64,000 bases of DNA, from assembly GCA_016788525.1 (NCBI GenBank), contig JAEUPD010000153.1:1-64000 (forward strand). Direction: 5' to 3'. Positions 35,141-43,746 of the stretch are shown here, piece after piece (within the stretch, counting starts at the first letter, position 1; each line of letters begins with the position of its first letter). Position numbers and translations under genes: made by a program. The notes below the pieces were generated by a model, which searched no databases, was not told the origin of the DNA, and was given only the letters and a program-made list of their open reading frames with translations. The stretch is from Rubrivivax sp. (GTDB lineage: Bacteria; Pseudomonadota; Gammaproteobacteria; Burkholderiales; Burkholderiaceae_C).

Positions 35141-36958
35141 TCAGCCGCCCCAGCTGTCCTTCAGCGTGGTGATCCGGTTGAACACCGGCGCGCCAGCGCG
35201 GTGCAGCGCGCGGTCGGCGATGAAGTAGCCGTGGCGCTCGAACTGGAAGCGCTGCTCGAGCCCGGCCGAGGCCAGGCCGGGCTCGAGCCAGCCGCGCGCG
35301 ACGACCAGGCTCCTGGGGTTGAGCGCCTCGCGGAAGTCGCGCTCGCCGGCGTCGGGCTGCGCCTGGGCGAACAGGCGGTCGTACAGGCGCAGCTCGGCGG
35401 GCACGGCGTCGTGCCGGCCGACCCAGGTGATGGTGCCCTTGACCTTCACCGCATCGGCGCCTGGCGTGCCGCTCTTCGTGCCGGGCACGACGCGGGCCAG
35501 CACGCCCGTGACGCGGCCCGCGGCGTCTTTCTCGCAGCCGGTGCACTCGACCACCATGCCGTACTTCAGCCGCACCTTGTTGCCCGGGAACAGCCGGAAG
35601 AAGCCCTTGGGCGGCGTCTCGGCGAAGTCATCGCGCTCGATCCACACCTCGCCGCCCAGGCCGAAGTGCCGTGTGCCCATTTCGGGCCGCTGCGGGTGCG
35701 CCGGCGCCTGGCAAGGCTCCACATGGGTGGCACGGCCGAACACCTCGGCCCAGTTGGTCAGCATGAGCGGCAACGGGTCGAGCACGGCCATCGCGCGCGG
35801 TGCCTGTCCTTCCAGGTCGGCCCGCAAGTGCCCTTCGAGCACGGCGTACTCCAGCCAGATGTTGGTCTTGCTGGCGCCGGTGCCGTCGGCCATCGCGCGG
35901 ATGCTCGCCGGCGTGAAGCCGCGCCGGCGCATGCCGAACACGGTGGGCAAACGCGGGTCGTCCCACCCATCGACGACCTTGTCTTCCACCAGCTGGCGTA
36001 GCTTGCGCTTGCTGGTGATGACGTAGGTCAGGTTCAGCCGGCCGAACTCATACTGCCGGGGCAGCGGGCGCGCCAGCAGGCCGAGGTCGGCCAGGCTCTC
36101 CAGCAGCCAGTCGTAGAACGGCCGCTGGTCTTCGAACTCCAGCGTGCAGATGCTGTGCGTGATGCGCTCCAGCGCGTCCTCGATCGGGTGCGCGTAGGTG
36201 TACATCGGGTAGATGCACCAGCGGTCGCCCGTGTTGTGGTGCGTGGCGCGGCGGATGCGGTACAGCGTGGGGTCGCGCAGGTTGATGTTGGGCGAGGCCA
36301 GGTCGATCTTCGCGCGCAGCACCATCGCGCCGTCGGCGTGCCGGCCGTCGCGCATCTCGCGCAGGCGCGCCAGGTTCTGCTCGGGGGTGCGGCTGCGGAA
36401 GGGGCTCGGCGTGCCCGGCGTCGTGAAGTCGCCTCGGTTGGCGCGCATCTCTTCGGCGCTCTGCTCGTCGACGTAGGCCAGGCCCGCGCCGACCAGCGCC
36501 TCGGCGGCGCGGTACAGGAAGTCGAAGTAGTCGCTGGCGAAGTACAGGTGGCTGGCGGAACCCGCCGGGCCATCGACGTTCCAGTCGAAGCCCAGCCACC
36601 TCACTGCCTCTTCGATGGCGTCGACGTACTCCTGCTCCTCCTTCTCGGGGTTGGTGTCGTCGAAGCGCAGGTGGCACACGCCGCCGTAGTCGCGCGCCAG
36701 GCCGAAGTTCAGGCAGATGCTCTTGGCGTGGCCGACGTGCAGGTAGCCGTTGGGCTCGGGCGGAAATCGCGTGCGGATGCGCGCCGGATCGGGTGCGCCG
36801 CGGGCGTGGTGCGCTGCGTCGCCGGGGCTGCCGCCGAAGGGCCGGCCGTCGTAGGTGCCTGCGGCGAGGTCGCGTTCGATGATGCCGCGCAGGAAGTTGG
36901 CCGCCCGGTTCTCTGCAGGGGCTGCGGCGGCAGCGGAAGAGGGTGCAACAGGCTTCAT
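35141..36958 (-). CDS. glnS: Glutaminyl-tRNA synthetase
   Basis: GlnRS charges tRNA-Gln directly. It is class I, with HIGH-type motif PNGYLHVGHAKS (near 68-79) and the KMSKS-like ITSKRKL. The C-terminal anticodon-binding beta-barrels end in TTLKDSWGG. At 605 residues it is longer than the E. coli enzyme, mainly through an Ala-rich N-terminus and a 20-residue stretch (GGSPGDAAHHARGAPDPARI) near residue 42. A TAGAAT hexamer at 36983-36988 (minus) may be its -10 element. It is divergent from the first gene of the polyene plus arm. Confidence 0.97.
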   Translation of the reverse strand: MKPVAPSSAAAAAPAENRAANFLRGIIERDLAAGTYDGRPFGGSPGDAAHHARGAPDPARIRTRFPPEPNGYLHVGHAKSICLNFGLARDYGGVCHLRFDDTNPEKEEQEYVDAIEEAVRWLGFDWNVDGPAGSASHLYFASDYFDFLYRAAEALVGAGLAYVDEQSAEEMRANRGDFTTPGTPSPFRSRTPEQNLARLREMRDGRHADGAMVLRAKIDLASPNINLRDPTLYRIRRATHHNTGDRWCIYPMYTYAHPIEDALERITHSICTLEFEDQRPFYDWLLESLADLGLLARPLPRQYEFGRLNLTYVITSKRKLRQLVEDKVVDGWDDPRLPTVFGMRRRGFTPASIRAMADGTGASKTNIWLEYAVLEGHLRADLEGQAPRAMAVLDPLPLMLTNWAEVFGRATHVEPCQAPAHPQRPEMGTRHFGLGGEVWIERDDFAETPPKGFFRLFPGNKVRLKYGMVVECTGCEKDAAGRVTGVLARVVPGTKSGTPGADAVKVKGTITWVGRHDAVPAELRLYDRLFAQAQPDAGERDFREALNPRSLVVARGWLEPGLASAGLEQRFQFERHGYFIADRALHRAGAPVFNRITTLKDSWGG

Positions 36959-37022
36959 GCGCGAAAGGAAGTGAGGCGATTCATTCTATGGACCGGCAAG
37001 AGGGCCGCCGCGGGGGCGACGC

Positions 37023-37028
37023 GATAAT
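37023..37028 (+). promoter_or_regulatory. Possible -10 element 5 bases before the methyltransferase start
   Basis: GATAAT ends 5 bases before the ATG at 37034. It is a good -10 match, though I see no clear -35. A transcript from it would be leaderless. It would drive the plus arm of the aryl polyene cluster. Confidence 0.35.
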
Positions 37029-37033
37029 CGGCC

Positions 37034-37831
37034 ATGGTCGTCATGCCCGATCGCCTGCCCGCGACGCCTGAGCCGCCTGGTGCCGGGCTGCGCCCGCACA
37101 CGCCGCTGCCCGCGTACTACTCCGACGAGGTCGAGCATCGGCGGTTCCTGCGCCGCATCTTCGACGAGACGGCCTCCGACTACGACCGCATGGACCGCGT
37201 GCTGGCGTTTGGCCGCGGCCGGTGGTACCGGCGCCAGGCCCTGCTGCGCGCCGGGCTGGCGCCGGGCATGCACGTGGTCGATGTCGGCTGCGGCACCGGG
37301 TTGCTCGCACGCGAGGCGTTGCGCCTGACCGGGCCGGCGGGTTCCCTGGTGGGCGTGGACCCGAGCCCGGGCATGATGGCGCAGGCGCACCTGGCCGACG
37401 CCGGCCATGCCGAGCTGCTCGAGGGGCGCGCCGAGCGCATCCCGCGGCCGGCGGCCTCGGCCGACTTCCTCAGCCTGGGCTACGCGCTGCGCCACATCGA
37501 CGATGTCGACGCGGCGCTCGTGGAGTTCAAGCGCGTGCTGCGCCCGGGCGGGCGTGTGCTGATCCTGGAGATCACGAGGCCCGCCAGCCGCGCCGGCCTG
37601 GCGCTGCTGAAGGCCTACATGCACACCGTGGTGCCGCTGCTGGCCCGCGTGGTGGCGCGCCAGCACGACACGGCGCTGCTGTACCGCTACTACTGGGACA
37701 CCATCGAGGCCTGCATCGAGCCGGCGGTGCTGCTGGCGGCGCTTGAACGCCACGGCTTTGCCGAAGTGCGGCGCCATGTCGAGCTGGGCATCTTCACCGA
37801 GATCACCGCCAGGGTGCCGCTGTCGGGATGA
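37034..37831 (+). CDS. UbiE-like SAM-dependent methyltransferase (pigment cluster)
   Basis: This 265-residue class I methyltransferase resembles the UbiE/COQ5 group. SAM binding is through VVDVGCGTGLLAREAL (motif I near 77-92) and VGVDPSPGMMAQAH; the post-motif LRPGGRVLILEITRP is also seen. It is the first gene of the plus arm and overlaps the halogenase-like gene by four bases. In this setting it may methylate the aryl head or a hydroxyl of the polyene. A role in ubiquinone or menaquinone synthesis is less likely because of the operon. Confidence 0.87.
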   Translation: MVVMPDRLPATPEPPGAGLRPHTPLPAYYSDEVEHRRFLRRIFDETASDYDRMDRVLAFGRGRWYRRQALLRAGLAPGMHVVDVGCGTGLLAREALRLTGPAGSLVGVDPSPGMMAQAHLADAGHAELLEGRAERIPRPAASADFLSLGYALRHIDDVDAALVEFKRVLRPGGRVLILEITRPASRAGLALLKAYMHTVVPLLARVVARQHDTALLYRYYWDTIEACIEPAVLLAALERHGFAEVRRHVELGIFTEITARVPLSG

Positions 37832-39159
37832 GCACAGGCTTTGACTGCGATGTCTTCGTCGCCGGCGGTGGCCCGGCCGGCGCGACCGTGGCCACGCTGC
37901 TGGCACGGCAAGGCCGGCGCGTGGTGGTGGTGGAGAAGGACCGGCACCCGCGCTTCCACATCGGCGAGTCGCTGCTGCCGGCCAACGTCAAGCTGTTCGA
38001 GGAGCTGGGCGTGCGCGCCGAGGTCGAGCGCATCGGCATGCCCAAGTGGGGCGTGGAGTTCGTCTCGCCCCAGCACGAGCACGCCAGCCTTCTGGAGTTC
38101 GCCGAGGCCTGGGACAAGAGCATGCCCATGGCCTGGCAGGTGCGGCGCTCGGAGCTCGACCTGATCCTGTTTCGCCATGCCGCGGCCAGCGGCGCCGAGT
38201 GCCACGAAGGCGTGCGCGTACGCTCGGCCGCCTTCGATGCCGAGGGCGTGAGCATCACGGCGTTGGATGCCGACGGCGCCGAGCGACGCTGGCGCGCGCG
38301 CTACCTGGTCGACGCCAGCGGCCGCGACACGCTGCTGGCCCACCAGTTCGGCATCAAGCGCAAGCACCCGCAGCACAACAGCGCGGCGCTGTTCGGTCAC
38401 TTCCGCGGCGCGCGCCGGCTCGAAGGCCGGCTCGAGGGCAACATCTCCGTCTTCTGGTTCGCGCACGGCTGGTTCTGGTTCATCCCGCTGGCCGACGGCA
38501 CCACCAGCGTCGGTGCCGCCTGCTGGCCCTACTACCTGAAGCAGCGCGACAAGCCGTTGAAGCAGTACTTCCTCGACACCATCGCGCTGGCGCCTCGGCT
38601 GGCCGAGCGCCTGGCCGGCGCCGAACTCGTCGACGACGCGGTCTACGCCACCGGCAACTACTCGTACATCAGTGATCGATGCGCCGGCCCACGCTACCAG
38701 ATGGTGGGCGATGCCTATGCCTTCATCGACCCGGTGTTTTCCTCCGGCGTGTACCTGGCGATGGCCAGCGCCTTCGTCGGCGCCGATCTGGCCGCCACCA
38801 CGCTGGACCGTGGCCCGGCCGCCGCCGCGGCCGAGCGGCGCCGCTTCGAAGCCCACATGAAGAAGGGCCCGCGCGAGTTCAGCTGGTTCATCTTCCGCAT
38901 GACCAACCCGGCCATCCGAGAGTTGTTCATGAGCCCGCGCAACGTGCTGCGCGCCAAGGAGGCGGTGCTGGCGGTGCTGGCCGGCGACATCTTCGGCCGC
39001 ACACCGTTTCGCGGCTCGCTGCGCTTCTTCAAGGCCGTGTACTACCTCAGCTCGCTGCTGACGCCGCGGCGCACCTGGGGCGCCTGGCGCAGCCGCAGCG
39101 CGAGCATCCGCGATACCGGCGAGGTGAAGGGCGAGAACGTGATGGCCGGGGCGCGATGA
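37828..39159 (+). CDS. Flavin-dependent halogenase-like enzyme of the aryl polyene cluster
   Basis: This FAD enzyme of 443 residues has the dinucleotide fold VAGGGPAGATVATLLARQG at the start and HIGESLLPANV after it. It carries both signatures of flavin-dependent halogenases: WxWxIP as WFWFIP (215-220) and FxxPxxSxG as FIDPVFSSG (299-307). A lysine in MPKWGVEF (Lys 73) lies where the catalytic lysine of the family is found. The FAD-binding VGDAYAFIDP is also intact. By analogy with xanthomonadin loci it may chlorinate or brominate the aryl head. Related enzymes of the geranylgeranyl reductase/halogenase superfamily that only oxidise cannot be excluded. ATGA overlaps join it to both neighbours. 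Confidence 0.82.
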   Translation: MSTGFDCDVFVAGGGPAGATVATLLARQGRRVVVVEKDRHPRFHIGESLLPANVKLFEELGVRAEVERIGMPKWGVEFVSPQHEHASLLEFAEAWDKSMPMAWQVRRSELDLILFRHAAASGAECHEGVRVRSAAFDAEGVSITALDADGAERRWRARYLVDASGRDTLLAHQFGIKRKHPQHNSAALFGHFRGARRLEGRLEGNISVFWFAHGWFWFIPLADGTTSVGAACWPYYLKQRDKPLKQYFLDTIALAPRLAERLAGAELVDDAVYATGNYSYISDRCAGPRYQMVGDAYAFIDPVFSSGVYLAMASAFVGADLAATTLDRGPAAAAAERRRFEAHMKKGPREFSWFIFRMTNPAIRELFMSPRNVLRAKEAVLAVLAGDIFGRTPFRGSLRFFKAVYYLSSLLTPRRTWGAWRSRSASIRDTGEVKGENVMAGAR

Positions 39160-39998
39160 GGGTGTCGCGCCGCGTCTCCACCCGGCCCGCGCGCGCCGCG
39201 CTCGTGCTTGGGCTCGCCGTGGCCGGGCCGGCCGCCGCCGCCGCCGAGCCGCCCCCTGCCCTGTGGGAGCTGGGCGCCGGCGCCACCTTGCTGCGCATGC
39301 CGCACTACCGCGGCGCGGACCAGTCGCGCACCTGGGTGCTGCCCATCCCCTACGCGGTCTACCGCGGCGAGGTCCTGCGGGCCGACCGCGAAGGCGCGCG
39401 CGCGGTGCTGCTGGATCGCGGCCGCGTCGAGTTCGACCTCAGCGTGGCGGCCAGCGCCCCCACGCGCGACGGCGAGAACCGTGCCCGTGCCGGCATGCCC
39501 GCGCTCGAGCCGACGGTGGAGTTCGGCCCCAACCTGAAGCTCGATCTGGCGCGCCATGGCGACCTGCGCGCAGTGCTGCACGTGCCGGTGCGCGCGGCCT
39601 TCGCCTTGGGCACGACCTGGCGTCATGCCGGCTGGGCAGCCTCGCCGCACCTGGCGCTGGACGGCATTGCCGGCGGCTGGGACCTCGGGCTGCGGGCCGG
39701 CGCACTGTGGGGAGACCGGCGGCTGCACGGGCTGTTCTACGGTGTCGACCCGCTGTATGCCACGGCCACGCGCCCCGCGTATCACGCCCCCGGCGGCAGT
39801 GCAGGCCATCAGATCACCGTGGGGGGCTCGCGTCGTTTCGGCTCGCTGTGGGTGGGCGCCTTCTGGCGTCACGACAGCGTGGCTGGCGCGGCCTTCGAGT
39901 CCAGCCCGCTGGTGCGGCGCCAGGAAAACCGCATGTTCGGCTTCGGCGTCTCGTGGGTCTTCGCCACTTCCTCGCAGCCGGCACCCCGCGTCGACTGA
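39156..39998 (+). CDS. MipA/OmpV-family outer-membrane protein
   Basis: This 280-residue beta-barrel protein has a signal peptide (RAALVLGLAVAGPAAAAAEP). The mature part is alternating beta strands ending in an amphipathic terminal region (FGFGVSWVFATSSQPAPRVD). LWELGAGATLLRMPHYRGAD and YAVYRGEVLRADREGARAVL are typical of MipA/OmpV. It does not end in the usual Phe. It sits inside the pigment operon with four-base overlap to the halogenase-like gene, so it may aid surface placement of the polyene. Confidence 0.85.
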   Translation: MRVSRRVSTRPARAALVLGLAVAGPAAAAAEPPPALWELGAGATLLRMPHYRGADQSRTWVLPIPYAVYRGEVLRADREGARAVLLDRGRVEFDLSVAASAPTRDGENRARAGMPALEPTVEFGPNLKLDLARHGDLRAVLHVPVRAAFALGTTWRHAGWAASPHLALDGIAGGWDLGLRAGALWGDRRLHGLFYGVDPLYATATRPAYHAPGGSAGHQITVGGSRRFGSLWVGAFWRHDSVAGAAFESSPLVRRQENRMFGFGVSWVFATSSQPAPRVD

Positions 39999-40039
39999 GC
40001 CTTTAGCCCTCGCCCGTCGCCGCTGCGAGGACCCGACCC

Positions 40040-40819
40040 GTGCCGAACCACGTCTTCCTCATCACACCTCGCCCCGTGCCGCGAGCGCTGGCGCCGCTGG
40101 CGTGGCTGGCGTTGCAGGTCCAGCTTCTGGCGCTGGGGCTGGCGTCGCTGGCGTGGAACCTGTGTGCCTTCCTGCTGTACCCGATGCTGCCGGCAGCGCG
40201 GGGACGAACGCTGGGGCGCGCGGCCATTGCGCGCGGCTACCGCGGCTACTGGGCCTTCACGCGGCCGTTCGGCATGCTGCGCCTGCACGGTGAAGCGCTC
40301 GACGCGCTGGCCGACGAACCCGGCCTGGTGATCGTGGCCAACCATCCGAGCTTGCTGGACGCGATGATGCTGGTGGCCCACCTGCCGCGCAGCGCATGCG
40401 TGATGAAGGCCAGCCTGCTGCGCAACCCCTTCCTCGCCGCCGGCGCGCTGCTGGCGCGCTACATCCCCAACGACTCTGCGCACCTGATGATCCGCCGGGC
40501 CGTGGCCGACCTGCGCGCTGGCGGCCAGCTCGTGATGTTCCCCGAGGGTACGCGCACAACCCAAGCGCCGCTGAACCCGCTGCAACCCGGCTTCGCGCTC
40601 ATCGCCAAGCACGCCGGCGTGCCGATCCAGACCGTGTTCATCGAGACCGCCTCGCCCTACCTGGGCAAGGGCTGGCCGCTGTGGCGGCTGCCGCCGCTGC
40701 CCATCCGGTTTGACGTGCGCCTCGGCCGCCGCTTCGAGCCGGGGCCCGACCACGAGGCGCTCACGCGCGAGATCGAAGCCTACTTCCGCGTCGGCCTGGC
40801 CGCGGCGCCGGCGCCATGA
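40040..40819 (+). CDS. PlsC-type lysophospholipid acyltransferase (pigment cluster)
   Basis: This 259-residue membrane-bound acyltransferase has one or two N-terminal helices (ALAPLAWLALQVQLLALGLA and SLAWNLCAFLLYPML). The catalytic motif is NHPSLLDAMML (HxxxxD), and substrate binding is by FPEGTRTT. The start is the GTG at 40040. Canonical aryl polyene clusters contain such an acyltransferase, thought to attach the polyene to a glycerol or lipid carrier. It overlaps the glycosyltransferase gene by four bases. Confidence 0.86.
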   Translation: MPNHVFLITPRPVPRALAPLAWLALQVQLLALGLASLAWNLCAFLLYPMLPAARGRTLGRAAIARGYRGYWAFTRPFGMLRLHGEALDALADEPGLVIVANHPSLLDAMMLVAHLPRSACVMKASLLRNPFLAAGALLARYIPNDSAHLMIRRAVADLRAGGQLVMFPEGTRTTQAPLNPLQPGFALIAKHAGVPIQTVFIETASPYLGKGWPLWRLPPLPIRFDVRLGRRFEPGPDHEALTREIEAYFRVGLAAAPAP

Positions 40820-41610
40820 GCACGCCGCAACTGCCGGTGGAGGCCTCGCGCAGCCACCTGGTGCTCATCCCGAGCTACGACACCGGGCCCAAGGTCTACG
40901 AAACCGTCGCAGCGGCGCGTGCCGCCTGGTGCCCGGTGTGGGTGGTGGTCGATGGCAGCACCGACGGCACGGCCGAAGGCCTGCAGGCGATGGCCGCGCG
41001 CGACCCCGGCCTGAAGGTCATGGTGCTGCCGCGCAACCAGGGCAAGGGCGCGGCCGTGCTGCACGGCCTGGAAGGCGCCGCTGCGGCCGGCTTCACGCAT
41101 GTGCTGACGATGGACAGCGACGGCCAGCACCCGGCGGGGCTCATCGGCGAGTTCATGCGCCGCTCTGCCGCGCGCCCCGAGGCGATGATCCTCGGCCGCC
41201 CGGTGTTCGACGCCAGCGCGCCGCTGCTGCGCGTACGGGGCCGGCGCATCAGCAACGGCTGGACCGACCTGGAAACGCTGTTCGCCGGCATCGGCGATTC
41301 GCTGTACGGCTTCCGCGTCTATCCGCTCGCGCCGCTGCTGGCCGTGATGCGCGCCCAGCACTGGATGCGCCGCTTCGACTTCGACACCGAGGCCGCGGTG
41401 CGCCTGGCCTGGCGTGGCGTCAAGCCGATCAACGTGGACGCGCCGGTGAAGTACCTCACCGCCGCCGAGGGCGGTGTCTCGCACTTTCGCTACGGCCGTG
41501 ACAACGTGCTTCTGACGTGGATGCACACGCGGCTGGTGCTGGAGTTCCTGCTGCGGTTGCCGCTGCTGCTCGGGCGCCGGCTGCTGCGGCGTGCGCCGTT
41601 CCAGCCCTGA
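40816..41610 (+). CDS. Family 2 glycosyltransferase (pigment cluster)
   Basis: This 264-residue GT-A glycosyltransferase has LIPSYDTGPKVYETV, the nucleotide-sugar motif VVVDGSTDGTAEG and the metal-binding DSDGQHP. It ends in a short hydrophobic C-terminal stretch (VLEFLLRLPLLLGRRLL). It probably adds a sugar during assembly of the lipid-linked polyene. It is the last gene of the plus arm, convergent with the ketoreductase gene 23 bases away. No terminator is obvious between them. Confidence 0.88.
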   Translation: MSTPQLPVEASRSHLVLIPSYDTGPKVYETVAAARAAWCPVWVVVDGSTDGTAEGLQAMAARDPGLKVMVLPRNQGKGAAVLHGLEGAAAAGFTHVLTMDSDGQHPAGLIGEFMRRSAARPEAMILGRPVFDASAPLLRVRGRRISNGWTDLETLFAGIGDSLYGFRVYPLAPLLAVMRAQHWMRRFDFDTEAAVRLAWRGVKPINVDAPVKYLTAAEGGVSHFRYGRDNVLLTWMHTRLVLEFLLRLPLLLGRRLLRRAPFQP

Positions 41611-41633
41611 GGCCTGGAGAGCTGAAGCCGGAT

Positions 41634-42401
41634 TCAGGCCATGCCGCCGTTGACCGAGATCACCTGCCCGGTGATGTAGCCGGCCTCGGGGCCGGCGAGG
41701 AAGGCCACCAGCGCCGCCACCTCCTCGGGCTTGCCGGCACGCTGCGCCGGCACCAGGCGCTTGATGGCCTGGGCGTCGAAGGCCGGCGCGCCGCCGCCCT
41801 CGGCCTGCTGCGTGGCCATCGGCGACTCGATGATGCCCGGCGCCACCGCGTTTACCGTCACCCCGCGGCTGGCCAGCTCCAGCGCAAGCGCCTTGGTGGC
41901 GCTGTTCAGCGCCCCCTTGGCCGCGGCGTAGTTCACCTGGCCGCGGTTGCCGGCCAGCGCGGCCACCGAGCTGATGTTGACGATGCGGCCCCAGCGCGTG
42001 CGCAGCATCGGCAACGTGAGCGGCTGCGTGACGCGGAAGAAGCCGTGCAGCGAGATATCGATGACGCGGTGCCACTGCTCGGCGCGCATGCCGGGAAAGA
42101 CGGCGTCGTCGTGGACGCCGGCGTTGTTGACGATGATCTGCACCGGCCCGCCCTGCAGCATGGTGGCGCAGGCGGCCGTGCAGGCGGCGGCGTCGCCGAG
42201 GTCGAACAGTACCGGCTCGGCGCGGCCCCCGGCGGCGGCGATCTCGGCGGCCAGCGCCTGCAGCGCCGCGGGGCGCGAGTGGCCATGCAGCAGCAGGCTC
42301 GCGCCCTGGGCCGCCAGACGCAGCGCGATGGCGCGGCCAAGCGCGCCGCTGGCCCCCGTGACGAGCGCGCGCTTGCCTTCGAGCGGCCGCGGCGCGTTCA
42401 C
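41634..42401 (-). CDS. 3-ketoacyl-ACP reductase of the aryl polyene cluster
   Basis: This 255-residue short-chain dehydrogenase is of the FabG type. It has VTGASGALGRAIALRLAAQG (NADPH binding), NNAGVHDD, the catalytic Ser of VNISSVAAL and Tyr/Lys of YAAAKG. The GTG start at 42399-42401 overlaps the stop of a 21-codon micro-ORF (GTGA). It reduces the beta-keto intermediate at each polyene extension cycle. It is the last gene of the minus arm. Confidence 0.92.
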   Translation of the reverse strand: MNAPRPLEGKRALVTGASGALGRAIALRLAAQGASLLLHGHSRPAALQALAAEIAAAGGRAEPVLFDLGDAAACTAACATMLQGGPVQIIVNNAGVHDDAVFPGMRAEQWHRVIDISLHGFFRVTQPLTLPMLRTRWGRIVNISSVAALAGNRGQVNYAAAKGALNSATKALALELASRGVTVNAVAPGIIESPMATQQAEGGGAPAFDAQAIKRLVPAQRAGKPEEVAALVAFLAGPEAGYITGQVISVNGGMA

Positions 42402-42463
42402 CGGAGCACCTTGACGCCAGAGTGCTCCGGCGCGAGTGCCTGGGACTGTCCCCGCGGCATCAT
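42398..42463 (-). other. Junction micro-ORF A, 21 codons, dehydratase to ketoreductase
   Basis: The frame MMPRGQSQALAPEHSGVKVL starts with an ATG overlapping the dehydratase stop and ends with a TGA overlapping the GTG of the ketoreductase. It shares the motif RG-x-SQ-x-L-x-P with the micro-ORFs at 45766-45894 and 49221-49349. It may be translated as a coupling peptide or be only a repeat-derived linker. It is too short to judge by codon use. Confidence 0.4.
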
Positions 42464-42933
42464 CCCTGGGGCACCTCCAGCGGCCGGTTCAGCACCACCG
42501 CTGCGCGACCTTCCACCAGGCGCCGTCCGTTGCCGTCGTCGAGCGTGAAGCGGTAAAGCGCCTGCTCGGCGTCGCCGGCCTGGCGTGTCACGGTCATCAG
42601 CAATGGCCCGGCGGCGTCGTCCAGCCTCGTCACATGCAGGCGCACGCCCCGTGCGCTGGCCAGAAAGCCCGGCAGCGGCCGCGCGCCAGGATCGGTGGCC
42701 TCGACCCGCAGGCCGCCGTGCAACGCCATGGCCTGGGCGGCGTACTCGATGGCGGCGGTGGCCGGCAGGCCGTCGCGGCCACGCAGCGGGTGTTCGGGGT
42801 CGGCATGGCCGCTGGCGCTGCAGCGCAGCTCGTCGGCGTTCCAGCCCAGCAGCCGGTCGAGCAGGGCCATGCGCCCGGCGTGCGGAATGCGTGCGGCGAT
42901 GCCGGCGTGGTTCAGGGTGGCGGGCGCGGCCAT
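42460..42933 (-). CDS. Hot-dog dehydratase of the aryl polyene cluster
   Basis: This 157-residue protein of the 3-hydroxyacyl-ACP dehydratase type corresponds to the stand-alone dehydratase of canonical clusters. IPHAGRMALLDRLLGWNADE is the family N-terminus with the catalytic His, and GLPATAAIEYAAQAMALHGG is the hot-dog helix. Small hot-dog enzymes are weakly conserved, but its place between chain-length factor and ketoreductase supports the call. It removes water to give the conjugated double bond. Confidence 0.85.
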   Translation of the reverse strand: MAAPATLNHAGIAARIPHAGRMALLDRLLGWNADELRCSASGHADPEHPLRGRDGLPATAAIEYAAQAMALHGGLRVEATDPGARPLPGFLASARGVRLHVTRLDDAAGPLLMTVTRQAGDAEQALYRFTLDDGNGRRLVEGRAAVVLNRPLEVPQG

Positions 42934-42942
42934 GCGCTGAGC

Positions 42943-43746
42943 CTACAGGGCGCCGAGGTCGACGCGCATCGGCCAGCCCTCGGCCGCGTCGACCACCACC
43001 TGGGCGGCCCCGGGTCGCGCCAGCGCCGTCAGCAACGGGAGCGCGCGCGCAGCCGGGATGCCGCGGCGCACCGCCTCCAAGCCGGCGTGGTCGCAGGGCG
43101 TGGCCGCGCCGCCGCCGCCTGGCTGCAGGGTCAGGCATCGGCTCCAGCCGGCGGCCGGCGCCCGGGGGCACAGCACCAGCGCGGTGGCGAACAGGTCGGG
43201 CAGTGGCCGCAGGGCGTGCAGCGGCGCGGGGTAGGGCTGGTCGCAGGCCACCAGCAGCACCGGCGCGGCGCCTTGTGTGCACTGCACTGCGGCCTCCAGC
43301 AGCCCGGCGCCAAAGCTGGCGTCGAAGGCTGCCAGGCTGGTGCTGGGCCGCATCGAGCGTGTGGCGATGTGCCAGGTGCCCGCCGGCGCGTTGTGCACCG
43401 AGTTCGTGAAGCGCGTGGGTGACACCAGCCGTTCGGGCCGGGCCAGCGCCTCGCACAGGGCGTGGCAGGTGCCGGGGTCGCCACTGGCCGAGGTGAAGAC
43501 GGTGGCGAGCGTTCGCGGGTCCAGCCCGCCGGACGCCACGGCCTGGTCGGCGACTGCGACGGCGGCCTTGACCACCGGGCCGGCGCGGCGGCGCTCGGTG
43601 GCGGGCAGGCGCGCCGGTGCGGGCGCCAGTGTGGGTCGCGGCGCCCACGCGGCTGGGGCGGCCAGCAAACCGGCGCCGGTGGCCCAGTCGTCCAGGCCGG
43701 GGCCGAGCAGGCCGACCCCGGCGATGTGAATCGTCAGACGGCTCAA
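42943..43746 (-). CDS. Chain-length-factor-like ketosynthase partner
   Basis: This 267-residue protein has the thiolase fold N-terminal half only and lacks the catalytic cysteine. The segment FTNSVHNAPAGTWHIATRS stands where it would be, and SFGAGLLEAAVQCTQG and VLLVACDQPYP follow. Aryl polyene clusters usually hold such a partner of the ketosynthase, and type II polyketide systems have a similar chain-length factor. The start is TTG at 43744-43746, overlapping the ketosynthase stop (TTGA); the closest upstream in-frame codons lie within that gene. The TAG stop lies 9 bases before the dehydratase ATG. Confidence 0.82.
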   Translation of the reverse strand: MSRLTIHIAGVGLLGPGLDDWATGAGLLAAPAAWAPRPTLAPAPARLPATERRRAGPVVKAAVAVADQAVASGGLDPRTLATVFTSASGDPGTCHALCEALARPERLVSPTRFTNSVHNAPAGTWHIATRSMRPSTSLAAFDASFGAGLLEAAVQCTQGAAPVLLVACDQPYPAPLHALRPLPDLFATALVLCPRAPAAGWSRCLTLQPGGGGAATPCDHAGLEAVRRGIPAARALPLLTALARPGAAQVVVDAAEGWPMRVDLGAL

